A DNA stretch of 12,215 nt, taken from Gracilaria caudata (taxonomy: Eukaryota > Rhodophyta > Florideophyceae > Gracilariales > Gracilariaceae). The position numbers were made by a program, and so were the translations under genes. The DNA lies in contig JASCIV010000793.1 of assembly GCA_030374735.1 (NCBI GenBank), forward strand, positions 1 to 12,215. The letters are read 5' to 3'. Numbering within the stretch: the first letter of the stretch is position 1; each line of letters starts with the position of its first letter. The notes beneath the pieces were generated by a model that saw only the letters and a program-made list of their open reading frames with translations, had not been told where the DNA came from and searched no databases. Positions 1 to 7,841 of the stretch are shown piece after piece.

Positions 1-53
1 CCCTTGTACCGTCGTACCCCCCCCCTTGCCACACTTGCCGCCCACCGCTCGCG

Positions 54-1850
54 CTAGCGCAGCAGCGCACGCACCAGTGCGCGCGTGTTCACCTTACGCA
101 GGTCGGTGTATGTCTGCCCCACACCCACAAACACGATCGGCTGTCCCGTGGCGTACACCATCGACACGGCGGCGCCCACCTTGTCGTCGATGGTGTCGAA
201 CTTGGTCAGCACAATGCCGTCGATGAGCCGCGCGTCCGCGCCCGTCTGGAAGTCCATCAGCGCGCGGTTGAACTTGGTCAGTTGGTCCACCGCGTCGTTT
301 CCCACCAGCGCCTCACCCACAAAGAAGATGCGGTCCGGGCGGTTCACCTGCACCAGCTTGGCCAGCGCTCTCATCAGCGGTTCGTTGTCCTGCATTCGGC
401 CCGCCGTGTCCACCAGCACCACGTCGTACTGCAGCTCTTTTGCTCGTCGGATCGCGTCCGCCGCCACCGACGCCGCGTCCTTGCCGTATCCCTTGTCGAA
501 CAGCTGCACGCCGTCGCCGAGACACTTCACGTGCGTGCGCAGCTGCTCCACCGCGCCGGCTCGGAATGTGTCGCACGCTGCAATCATCACCTTGAACCCC
601 TGTTTGAGAAGAAAGTAGCATGTCTTTGCCAGCGATGTACTCTTGCCCACGCCGTTCACGCCGCAGTATGTGATCACGTACGGCGTCTTGCTTGTTCGCT
701 TCGCGCTGATTTCGGCCACAATGTCGGTGCCTTGTCGCGTTGTCAAGATTCTTGTCAGAGCCTCGTCCACAGCCTTCCGCACCGTTGTGGTCATAGACGT
801 CATTGTGTCCAGCTTTTTGCCTGTCAGACTGGCCAACACCGACTCCATCAACTTGTCTGCGATATCTTGCGCCACGTTCTTTGCAATCAAAAATTCCCTA
901 AACTGATTCATCACCGGTTGCAAGTCACTTCTTGTCATGCTTCTCATTCCTGCAAGCGCTTTGAAGTACGAAAACACGCCACGTTCGTTCTGCTGTTGGT
1001 CCTCTTCATCATCTTCTTCGCTCAGTGAAGTGTGCACGTTGTCATAGTCAATATTCGAAGGCAAATATCTCTCACGAAACTCTTCAACTTGAGCTTGGTC
1101 CTCTTCAGCATGATTCGCGGGCGGCGGTTCACTAAAGTCCAGTGCCGACAAGTCCTCCTGTTTTGACTTGGCGGAGGGCCTCATCTTCTTTGTGCGCGCT
1201 TTTGTAGAGCTTGTTGCGCTTTCTGATTTGGAGCTCTTCGCCTTTGACCTTGAGCTTCTTTGAGAGCCGCTCTGTAGACGACGAATCATGGCGGCTCGTT
1301 TTGTTGTAGCCTTCGTTTCCTCGGATGAAACGGTATCGTTGGTTTGACTGTGACTCGGCTGCGACTGCTGTGACTCCGTTTCAATTGTGGCCACACTCTT
1401 GTTGTTCTCCGAAGACCTTCGTCTTGAAATAGCACTTGCTCGCTTGCTACTTTCTTGTTTCGCACGTCGTTCCGCCACATTGCTAAGTTCCTCAAATATC
1501 TTTCCAAACGAAGAGTAGTCAACAGAAGTATCCACACACTGCGCCCGTGAGTTGCCCTTCTTAACAAATCGCACGGTTTGTACAAATTGACGTCGCACAA
1601 GTTGCAAAAGCTCCTGCGCATACGCAGGACGTAACTTGCTTTGAAACACAACCACAAACACCAAACCGTTCTGATTGTCCAAAATCCATAGCATAGAATA
1701 GGACTGGTAAGAAAACTCTTGCAGCGAAAGACGGTCTTCAAGCAGCACGGAGCGCACAAACATGGCGAGAGGATCTCCTTTGAGCGGCACATACGAACGA
1801 CGCCATAGTATAGTGCCACCCAGTTCAAAGATGCAAAACGCGTCAATCAT
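54..1850 (-). CDS. SRPRA: Signal recognition particle receptor subunit alpha (SR-alpha), GTPase
   Basis: This is the ER-membrane receptor GTPase that binds the SRP54 GTPase and hands ribosome-nascent chain complexes to the translocon. The 598-residue product has the full family layout (human protein about 638). Residues 1-120 form an SRX longin-like domain, which binds the small GTPase SR-beta; it opens MIDAFCIFELGGTILW and contains LDNQNGLVFVVVFQ. A long Ser/Lys/Glu-rich linker runs to about residue 290. The NG GTPase domain follows, with the P-loop GVNGVGKST (397-405), ACDTFRAGAVEQLR (425-438), DTAGRMQDN (481-489), TKFDTIDDKVGAA (549-561) and GVGQTY (576-581). The frame stays open upstream to about 2006 but without any ATG. 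I chose the ATG at 1850 because it begins the SRX domain and sits in a good context (GCCATGA). It is a single exon with no breaks. It is divergent from the RING/RAWUL gene, with a 2.5-kb gap between. The identification is very secure from domain order and motifs. Confidence 0.97.
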   Translation of the reverse strand: MIDAFCIFELGGTILWRRSYVPLKGDPLAMFVRSVLLEDRLSLQEFSYQSYSMLWILDNQNGLVFVVVFQSKLRPAYAQELLQLVRRQFVQTVRFVKKGNSRAQCVDTSVDYSSFGKIFEELSNVAERRAKQESSKRASAISRRRSSENNKSVATIETESQQSQPSHSQTNDTVSSEETKATTKRAAMIRRLQSGSQRSSRSKAKSSKSESATSSTKARTKKMRPSAKSKQEDLSALDFSEPPPANHAEEDQAQVEEFRERYLPSNIDYDNVHTSLSEEDDEEDQQQNERGVFSYFKALAGMRSMTRSDLQPVMNQFREFLIAKNVAQDIADKLMESVLASLTGKKLDTMTSMTTTVRKAVDEALTRILTTRQGTDIVAEISAKRTSKTPYVITYCGVNGVGKSTSLAKTCYFLLKQGFKVMIAACDTFRAGAVEQLRTHVKCLGDGVQLFDKGYGKDAASVAADAIRRAKELQYDVVLVDTAGRMQDNEPLMRALAKLVQVNRPDRIFFVGEALVGNDAVDQLTKFNRALMDFQTGADARLIDGIVLTKFDTIDDKVGAAVSMVYATGQPIVFVGVGQTYTDLRKVNTRALVRALLR

Positions 1851-3084
1851 GGCGAAAGCGGGTGTGACAGCGGCTGAGCGGAAGACGGTGGCAGCGCGCG
1901 ACTCGCTGTGGGAGGTGGCGTGTGTGTGGGTGGCGCTATTGGCGCTGCCGCTTGAGCCCCGGCGCTGCTCATGAATGCGTGGCACAATGCGCACCAGCGG
2001 CGACAATCAACTCCGGATTGAACTCCGGAAACCGGCGCCAGCAATGTTTTGGTGTCGCAGCGCATTACATCGCCTGCTTACAGTGGTGGCACCCGTTTGA
2101 GTGTCATTCCCTGGCCAGCGGATCACCGGTATGTGTTCGACAAACCTCTCCACGGTGGGCGTCGTCACTCACCACCGGTGTGGGGCTGCAAACTTGATGG
2201 GACCAGTAGCCGTTCGAAAAGCTGTCCGAGAGAGCCTTTGATACGGCTACTGGTCCCTTATTTTGTGCTTTTCTTTTGTTGTTTTTTTCTCCGTAGCCAT
2301 AAAGAAGGCTGAATCAGCACAACTTCCACGGTGTTGCTAGCCCTCTAACAACATAGATTGTGAGATGGTGCTAACATTCTTAGCATTCGTTCTTCAGCTC
2401 TCTACGAAAGGCACATCTAACAACTTGTCACGCTTTCGGTCAACTTCAACTGGTTCGGCTTCAAATTCAAATATATAGCCATACGCATAGGCGCCAACGG
2501 AGCATTTTTCTTTAACAGCCCCCGCCCCTCAGCCACGGCGATCGTAGCAATGACGATAAATTCGCTCAATAAAGATATGAACTGCTTTTCGGCGTGATTT
2601 TTGAAGTCCCACATTCTTCGATAATCGCTGGGGAACAGTTTTTCCTTTCCTACACCTTCACCAAAGTGTAGTCTTAGTCAGGCCGCTACACGTACTCAGA
2701 TTATTTGATTTCATATAAACTGGGATGGGAATAGCTATATATTCTAGGTGAGAACGCGCCCTGAATCAAGCTAGTTGTGCTACAACCCCGCAAACAACTT
2801 CTCCGATTCAGTCTCAAGTCCACGCTGGATACGGTCCCAAACAAAACCCAAAGCGGTAGTTGCGCACAAACTTGCAGGGAGTGGCGTTCTACATTTGAAT
2901 TGTACGTTATCACATGTCTGGGGCACTGTCCATAGTTCTAGTCCATGATTGCCGTGCAGAGCTTTCGCTTTTGGAAAAGTTTTGCCGCTTTTGAAATCCA
3001 ATAGCGCATGTGGAACCAGTGGGTCACTCTGTTTATGTACGTTAGTCCATATTCGCGGACTGTGAATTGCCCGAAAGGGCATGA
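1851..3084. other. Gene-poor region upstream of SR-alpha
   Basis: No convincing gene is seen here. The first 250 bases upstream of the SR-alpha start presumably hold its promoter and 5' leader, but I see no clear core element. A fold-back hairpin (2199-2257) is annotated separately; it is followed by several T-runs (2258-2290). From about 2300 to 3080 the DNA is more A+T rich. Plus-strand reading frames there are repeatedly interrupted and minus-strand frames are short. Some of it may be decayed retrotransposon sequence belonging to the remnant that starts at 3085, since the RNase H domain of that element should begin several hundred bases upstream. I could not align it with confidence. Confidence 0.6.
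2199..2257. repeat. 59-nt fold-back hairpin (15-bp perfect inverted repeat)
   Basis: The arms 2199-2213 and 2243-2257 (GGGACCAGTAGCCGT and its exact reverse complement) pair perfectly over 15 bases. The 29-nt interior also folds back: after a 3x3 internal loop, 2217-2223 pairs with 2233-2239 apart from one A-C mismatch, and 2225-2226 pairs with 2230-2231. Nearly the whole 59 nt is therefore a self-complementary rod. T-runs follow within about 35 bases (TTTT and a run of seven T). It could be a small hairpin RNA, a fold-back transposon relic or a 5'-flank structure of SR-alpha. The structure is seen directly; the role is unknown. Confidence 0.8.
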
Positions 3085-3678
3085 GCCGTTTGTGGTCTTC
3101 TCAATTTTATATTACAAAACAGTTCTACTACTTCAGAAGCTTATCACTGTTCTGCCAAAATAGAGCTCTTTGCGAAAAGAGACGTCTGGCAACAATGTAT
3201 TGAACGACGTCATTGCGGGATAAGCCAGAATGAGCAGGTTGATAAGCTGGCGAAGTCAGGTCTTCAGCTGTCGATTGAGGACCAACTCAGCACACCTGTA
3301 GATATGCTGGATGTCCGTTTAGCATTGTCGTCAAAACAGAAAGGCAGGCCAGTCCTCCAAGGCTATGCGCCACCAGAGAACAATGAGCGAGAGATGCGAA
3401 AGGCTGAGGTTACGCTCGCGCAGTTTTACGCCGGGCACGTACCGTCGCTTCACCCGGTTACGTCTTACGTAGAAAAGAAGACCTTGCGATGCGGGTGTAG
3501 AACAAACTCAGAGAAGGATTCGGATCACTTCGTTTTGCGTTGTCGTTTTACACATGCATCTCGGCGCGAGTTTTTTTTTTAAGGGGCTGCCTCGTTCTGC
3601 TAGTCCTACAGTGCAGAGTTGATTAGACAAGTGCCACAGAAGTTTTTGGCCTTTCTACAGAGAGAAAACTTTCTTTGA
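3085..3678 (+). pseudogene. Decayed C-terminal end of a non-LTR retrotransposon ORF2 (RNase H tail, zinc knuckle, C-terminal tail)
   Basis: The plus frame is open from 3085 to 3582, although the first ATG is only at 3304. It encodes about 165 residues that look like the end of a LINE-type polyprotein. Residues encoded at about 3211-3263 read HCGISQNEQVDKLAKSGL. This matches the last conserved RNase H block (H.G...NE..D.LA), including the final catalytic Asp. Further on (about 3415-3555) come AQFYAGHVPSLHPV and then a C-x-C...H-x4-C arrangement (LRCGCRT ... DHFVLRC). That is the zinc-binding motif commonly found after RNase H or RT in such elements. At 3580 a stop follows a run of T, and a second stop lies at 3598. 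The same frame then gives ELIRQVPQKFLAFLQREN up to the stop at 3676, like the usual family C-terminal tail. The RT and endonuclease domains are not recognisable in the window. It is a dead 5'-truncated or eroded copy. Clade assignment is not possible by eye. Confidence 0.75.
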
Positions 3679-3686
3679 AAGTTTTC
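3664..3686. repeat. Perfect 10-bp hairpin with 3-nt loop
   Basis: GAAAACTTTC (3664-3673), a TTT loop, then GAAAGTTTTC (3677-3686) form a perfect inverted repeat. It overlaps the last codons and stop of the retroelement remnant, so it may be part of that element's 3' end, where such elements often carry structure recognised by their reverse transcriptase. That role is inference only. Confidence 0.7.
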
Positions 3687-4364
3687 CTACAGCTTAGTAA
3701 TTAGAAGCTGTTGTCCACAATAAAGAAGGTGTTGAACGACAATTGCCGTCAGAAACAAGCACGTTACACCCTATGTAAAACAAACAGCTTCCTCCCTCTT
3801 TTGACCTAGAGAATGGCATCCCCAGTGATTCATGAGGAGCCACAGACTCGAGAGCATAACAGCAAGTCGCGTGGCTCAGAAAGGCAGACGGCAGTGTCCC
3901 GTACGGTACTCTGGTTTACATGAGAAGCGACACTGCAATCAAACCTAAGCACAAACCCGTTCGAGACACGCCCGAAAGCCGTCTCTGAGCGTCAACTCGT
4001 AGCGCTTTTGAGCGACTGTACGGCGCATTCTCACGACGGTTTCAATACGTTTTCAGTGCGCATGAGCGAGCTTGCGAGCGGGCACAAAAGCGCTCCAGCG
4101 CGCTCGATCGGGGCACAAACAGGGGCACGTTTCCACAGTCACCACGCATTTTGGTGCGCCAGCAACAACCGTCAGCGTGCATATGCGCGCGTTTGAAGCA
4201 CCGCAGCGTCGCTCGCACGCCCCTCGGCTGCTCTTCAAAGCTGTCACATGCACGCGAAACTGCTCCCGAGCCGCGTGTAAAACTTTCGTCGTCGCCGCGC
4301 GCCGCTGGCGCGCTACTGGCTAACATTAATAAGCTTCTCGCGTCTACTTTGCCAGTCGCGCGCA
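3687..4364. promoter_or_regulatory. Upstream region of the RING/RAWUL gene
   Basis: No gene is supported here. The first half (about 3690-3950) is ordinary intergenic sequence, possibly 3' flank of the retroelement remnant. From about 4000 the composition turns G+C- and CpG-rich, with many GCGC, GAGCG and GCGCGC words. This is the kind of sequence expected next to the start of the downstream plus-strand gene. Several overlapping short frames on both strands here are low-complexity products of that composition. No TATA-like element stands out immediately upstream of 4365. Confidence 0.4.
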
Positions 4365-5168
4365 ATGCCCCACTGCGACGTCTGTCTTGGGGAGGTTCGT
4401 GACGTGGGAGTGCTACGGTGCAACCACTCCGTTTGTCGTGCGTGCGGCGTTTCACAGAGTTCTTGTTTAGTTTGCAACGGTGTTGGAAGAAGCAAGCGTC
4501 GTCGCCTCGTTACCACGCGCCTTAATCAGCGCTCTCGTCGGTCCGACACTACTACCACCAAGCCCACCGCCGACCGCGTCAAGCTGCGCCCCCGCAATCA
4601 GCCGCAGCCCGACCAGCCCTCCGCACCTACCATTGCACAGTCCTCGGGAGTTCACCCCGACTCCGCTACCGCACTGGAGCTCCCACAACCGGCGGCACCT
4701 GGCCGCTCCACTACTCCGGAAAGTGACCAGGGAGAACCGCCATCGAAATACAGAAGGATCGCCGTGGACCAGGAAGCTTCGAAAGCGGAGGCACGAGGCC
4801 CTTCCTCTGAGCCACGAGCTCCGTCTTCCGAGACGCAAACCCCGTCCTCCGAATCGCCCAATCGAATGCGTCTCGTTCGCGGCCCAACTGCGTTTGACGA
4901 AGTGCGGTGTGAACTTCAACCGTTGGGATCCACTCCAAGAATTGAGAGGCCGGCACTGAGAACAACGGGGAAGCTCCCTGTGCGCCTCATTGCACGATAC
5001 GTGCGGGAAAGATTGGAGCTTCCCTCCACGGAGACGGTTGTGGTTAGGTGCGCTGGTGAGGAACTCATCGGAACAATGACTTTGGGTGACCTCGTTGCGC
5101 ATGTGTGGCCCGCGACAGAGGGTCACCTCGTTCTGCACTATGAAGTTCCGAACCACGCATGGAACTGA
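4365..5168 (+). CDS. RING finger plus RAWUL domain protein, Polycomb group RING finger (PCGF)-like
   Basis: The 267-residue protein opens with a zinc-binding C3HC4 RING: C4, C7, C19, H21, C24, C27, C34, C37. A basic, nuclear-localisation-like stretch follows (SKRRRLVTTRLNQRSRR, 43-59). Next is a long Pro/Ser-rich disordered linker with three PSSE-type repeats of 7 residues (about 146-163). The C-terminal domain (about 203-262) matches the RAWUL ubiquitin-like fold of PCGF proteins: LIARYVRERLEL, ETVVVRCAGEEL, TLGDLVAHVW, HLVLHYEVP. RING plus RAWUL is the signature of PCGF and RING1 subunits of Polycomb repressive complex 1, a nuclear H2A ubiquitin ligase, and of related plant DRIP-type E3 ligases. 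The RAWUL order and spacing resemble PCGF most closely. Only six residues separate C27 and C34, so the RING is compact. The start is the ATG just before the first Cys, with G at -3. It is a single intact exon. Its exact complex membership is unproven. Confidence 0.83.
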   Translation: MPHCDVCLGEVRDVGVLRCNHSVCRACGVSQSSCLVCNGVGRSKRRRLVTTRLNQRSRRSDTTTTKPTADRVKLRPRNQPQPDQPSAPTIAQSSGVHPDSATALELPQPAAPGRSTTPESDQGEPPSKYRRIAVDQEASKAEARGPSSEPRAPSSETQTPSSESPNRMRLVRGPTAFDEVRCELQPLGSTPRIERPALRTTGKLPVRLIARYVRERLELPSTETVVVRCAGEELIGTMTLGDLVAHVWPATEGHLVLHYEVPNHAWN

Positions 5169-5214
5169 ATGGCGGACCACAGCAGAGGAGTTCTCGCCTG
5201 TCCTGAACGGTCAC

Positions 5215-5251
5215 CTACTCACCGCATCATTCGTGGTGATGCGATGAGTAG
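5215..5251. terminator. Stem-loop downstream of the RING/RAWUL gene (possible 3'-UTR or 3'-end element)
   Basis: The arms CTACTCACCGCATCA (5215-5229) and TGATGCGATGAGTAG (5237-5251) pair over 15 positions with a single C-A mismatch, closing a 7-nt loop. The stem starts 46 bases after the stop codon and therefore should lie in the 3' UTR of the plus-strand gene. It could affect mRNA stability or 3'-end formation, or bind a protein. No histone-type stem-loop sequence is present. The structure is clear and the function is a guess. Confidence 0.55.
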
Positions 5252-5569
5252 TTGATGTTAAAGGGATCGGGTAAGGTTTCTGATGCACAACGGCAACCAA
5301 AATGGCGTGCTCTCCGGTAGCGTGCACCCCGCCTGCACAGTAGCTTACTCTTCATCAAACTCCGGCATCACACATATCCGTTGAGAGCCCCACAACATAT
5401 GATCAAGCCCGGCTTTGTTCGCAATCGCTTAGTGTTTCCTTTCCTTGTTTGACTACTTCACCTAACCATCACCTACAGTACCACAAAAAAAAACTGAGCA
5501 CACATACCAAAGCGTTTAACATGCTAGCACATCCTCGCTACGGCGTTGAATATTTCGAGTGCTATTTGA

Positions 5570-5635
5570 AACATACGAATCCTCAACTTGCAGTAGAGAA
5601 CATAACATACGAATCCTCAACTTGGAGTAGAGAGC
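5570..5635. repeat. Two-copy tandem repeat, 34-bp period
   Basis: A 32-base unit containing ACATACGAATCCTCAACTTG occurs at 5570-5601 and again at 5604-5635, matching at 30 of 32 positions. It lies in non-coding sequence between convergent genes and looks like a simple recent local duplication. Confidence 0.85.
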
Positions 5636-6322
5636 GACAGGTGCATGGGGACGTGTATGACAATTATACTCGTGTTGCATCGACGCAGGTCCCGAGATAA
5701 TTTGGTGGCTATGTACAAGTTCGTTTGACTTGGACAACCGTGAAGTTAAACGGAATCCCTTGTGCCAGCCTGCTTTTTCTTGGCTGGTTAACACCTTACA
5801 CTTAGCTATACCACCACGTCTTGAGGTACACAGTTTACACCCATTCTCGAAGAAAAGAGAAACACTGCTTAGCGAGAACAGTTGGGACCGGAACGACTTG
5901 GAGACACGCCCCGTGACAAGAACCGGCCAACTGTATCCTGGTACCGCTGAATCAAGAGGTACCGCTTCGTTCTTCCCAAGTTACGATACGCAGATGTCCC
6001 CAATTGGTACATGTGTTTCCATGGGACCTGGTCCACGGCCGCTTCTGATCGTACCAATGACAGTCACAAAAGCCATGTGAAGATCGTTGCGCCGAGACAA
6101 GCTCTGCCGCGCATCACTGATGGTGAACAGGATAACGATAAAGAGTGAAACGGAATCATGGGGCCTATCAGCAGGGCGGACCCGGAAAACAAACATGCGT
6201 GTCCAGCTTTGAAAAGATATTTCTTTTCACACGCTTCGTTGAACGCTTGCTTTCTTATGGAGAGTAATGGATTTTTGTGTGAATACCACAGTATTCCTGT
6301 CTTCCCTGCGCAACAGCTATTC

Positions 6323-7841
6323 TCACCTGCTATGCTTCGCCATCCTTCTCGGGATACCAGACTTCAACCCGGTCCGTCCACATAGATATCCTGACTGATA
6401 CGCCAGAAAAGCAGCCCCGAGTATTGCGCTTGAGATGAATATCGCATCAAACCATCTTTGAAAGTATCGAAATTCAAGTTTTCCAAGAACGTCAGCGATG
6501 AGAATTCTGGACCCCGGGGGTAAGAAACTTCTCACAAGTATAGTGGACGAGATCACATAGGTGCCCATTAGATGAGCGATGAAGATAGCGGCAGAACTAT
6601 TCACAGCCCGGTTTCCAGATACAAATGCAAACACGGAGGTCATCCGAACCAAGACAGCTCTTAGATTAATACACATAAGCACAAACGTGAAAGCGAGCGT
6701 AGCGTACTGGTACACCACCTTAATGTCTATGTTAACGCCCACGCGAATCAAGACGCTATGCAGACGATTTGAAATGGCGACAGCAGCTCCAGTAGATCCA
6801 ACACGGTTGCCACGAAGATGTGCCCAGATGTTGTAAACGGCAGCTAGAACGCGTATCGCACAGAGAAGCAACATAAGCGCACCTAAAAACGTGAACAATC
6901 TACCAGTTCGAGTGCGTGCAAACAGAACATCATGATGGGCGGACGCCGCATCTGTATACTCGTGAAACAGATGCGATAGGTCTTTGTCTGCCTGTTGCAT
7001 GTCGGGCGGAAGCGTCGATATCACTCGACTTCGAGTTGACGAAGCGCTCGGCCTGTCAAACGCTCGAGCAGTTACGACGTGTTGCATTTCTGATTGTAAC
7101 AGGTGTCGCTTGTTACGGGAAACGCGCTCAATTGCGGAGAGTAGCTTGTCGCCGAGAGCAATGACTTGCTTTTCCTTGATTGGATGGATGAACGAAGTCA
7201 AGTAGTTGTACGGCAAATTGACGGCAGTGAAACCGGAAAGCACAGCGAGCATTGTGATGCCGACGACAAGGATACGACTCATTGCGGCTTCGATGGAAAA
7301 AGTTGAGATGATCTTGGGAGTTATCGGGGAGTAGGTTGGCGGCATGAGCGGAAATCCATCACCAACGCGCCAGAACAGGTACAGGAAGACGAGTTCGCAG
7401 AGTAGGGAAGCGCGGATTGCTTCGACAGGACGCCATCCGCTGTCGTAGAGAATGTGATATACTTGAGCCGTGGGAAGAATTAGTACTAGAGTTATGACCA
7501 GAGCATAGACGTCAAAGAGCCAGTTCAGACGACGCGTAGCAGTATGCATGACCCCGACGGCGTCGAAGAAGATGAGAAGAATGATGGAGAGAGAAAGCGA
7601 GAAGGTCCATTCAAATAGGCGCTGCACGCTTGCACTGTGGCATGGAAACGATCGCGATATTAGTGAGATGCGTGGGCCCTGACGCAAAAGAATGGTGCAC
7701 GTACTGGTTGATTACATTCTCGCGCGAGAGAAAGCGCTTGTAGAAGAGCGCGCCGCAGCGGCGGGTGAAGAAAAAGGTGAGGATGGATACGAGAGAGTCG
7801 GCAAGCGCTTGCGCAAACACGCTGGCGGCGGACCGCCTCAT
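6323..7841 (-). CDS. GPHR: Golgi pH regulator (GPHR/GPR89, GTG family), two exons
   Basis: GPHR is a polytopic anion-channel protein of the Golgi and ER that is needed for Golgi acidification; the plant homologues are called GTG1/2. The coding exons are 7705-7841 and 6323-7634, giving 482 residues (human about 455). Family-specific blocks appear in order: FWRVGDGFPLMPP (133-145), LSGFTAVNLPYNY (178-190), and a cytosolic helical loop (about 195-285) ending near KDLSHLFHEY. A run of membrane segments follows, and then VLGKLEFRYFQRWFDAIF (428-445). Several hydrophobic segments span the protein, as expected for a nine-pass family. Exon 1 supplies the first membrane segment (SLVSILTFFF). The ATG at 7841 is the first in frame. 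Exon 2 has no ATG before the conserved region, and its open frame at 7687 starts on TTG, which supports the spliced model. The gene is intact. The C-terminal tail (after about residue 460) is basic and not conserved. Confidence 0.93.
7635..7704 (-). other. Spliceosomal intron in the Golgi pH regulator gene (70 nt)
   Basis: On the minus strand the donor is CCA|GTACGT (intron starts at 7704) and the acceptor is TGCCACAG|TGC (intron ends at 7635). A branch-point-like CACTAAT (7659-7665) lies about 25 nt before the acceptor. Removing the 70 nt joins codons to give NVIN-H-ASVQRLFEW and places the second membrane segment in the same frame as exon 1. The intron length is not a multiple of three; retention gives a frameshifted product ending after 76 codons. 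It is the only intron I can place in the window. Confidence 0.85.

Larger units (their letters stand above)
5169..6322. other. Convergent intergenic region between the RING/RAWUL and Golgi pH regulator genes
   Basis: This 1.15-kb gap holds the 3' flanks of two convergent genes. Open frames occur on both strands between about 5730 and 6200, the longest 116 codons on the plus strand. None shows a recognisable domain, and opposing frames overlap one another. I therefore do not call a gene. A 3'-UTR stem-loop (5215-5251) and a short tandem duplication (5570-5635) are listed separately. The word GGTACCGCT occurs twice, 20 bases apart (from about 5940), as a small direct repeat. Confidence 0.5.

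Noticed and set aside
282..1028. 248-codon plus-strand open frame
   Set aside because: It lies wholly opposite the SR-alpha GTPase domain and is rich in His, Arg, Cys and Val, as expected of an antisense shadow; it has no domain of its own.
1851..2006. 52-codon upstream extension of the SR-alpha frame
   Set aside because: It contains no ATG (the apparent start is TTG), is low-complexity, and precedes the conserved SRX start, so it is 5' leader rather than coding.
4042..4455. 137-codon minus-strand frame and several overlapping plus frames near 4050-4400
   Set aside because: They are products of G+C-rich sequence just upstream of the RING gene, overlap each other, and show no family features.
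4467..5180. 237-codon minus-strand frame
   Set aside because: It is antisense to the RING/RAWUL gene, whose plus-strand domains are clear.
5730..6196. 116-codon plus frame and overlapping minus frames in the convergent gap
   Set aside because: Opposing frames overlap, none has a recognisable domain or supported start, and composition does not favour either strand.
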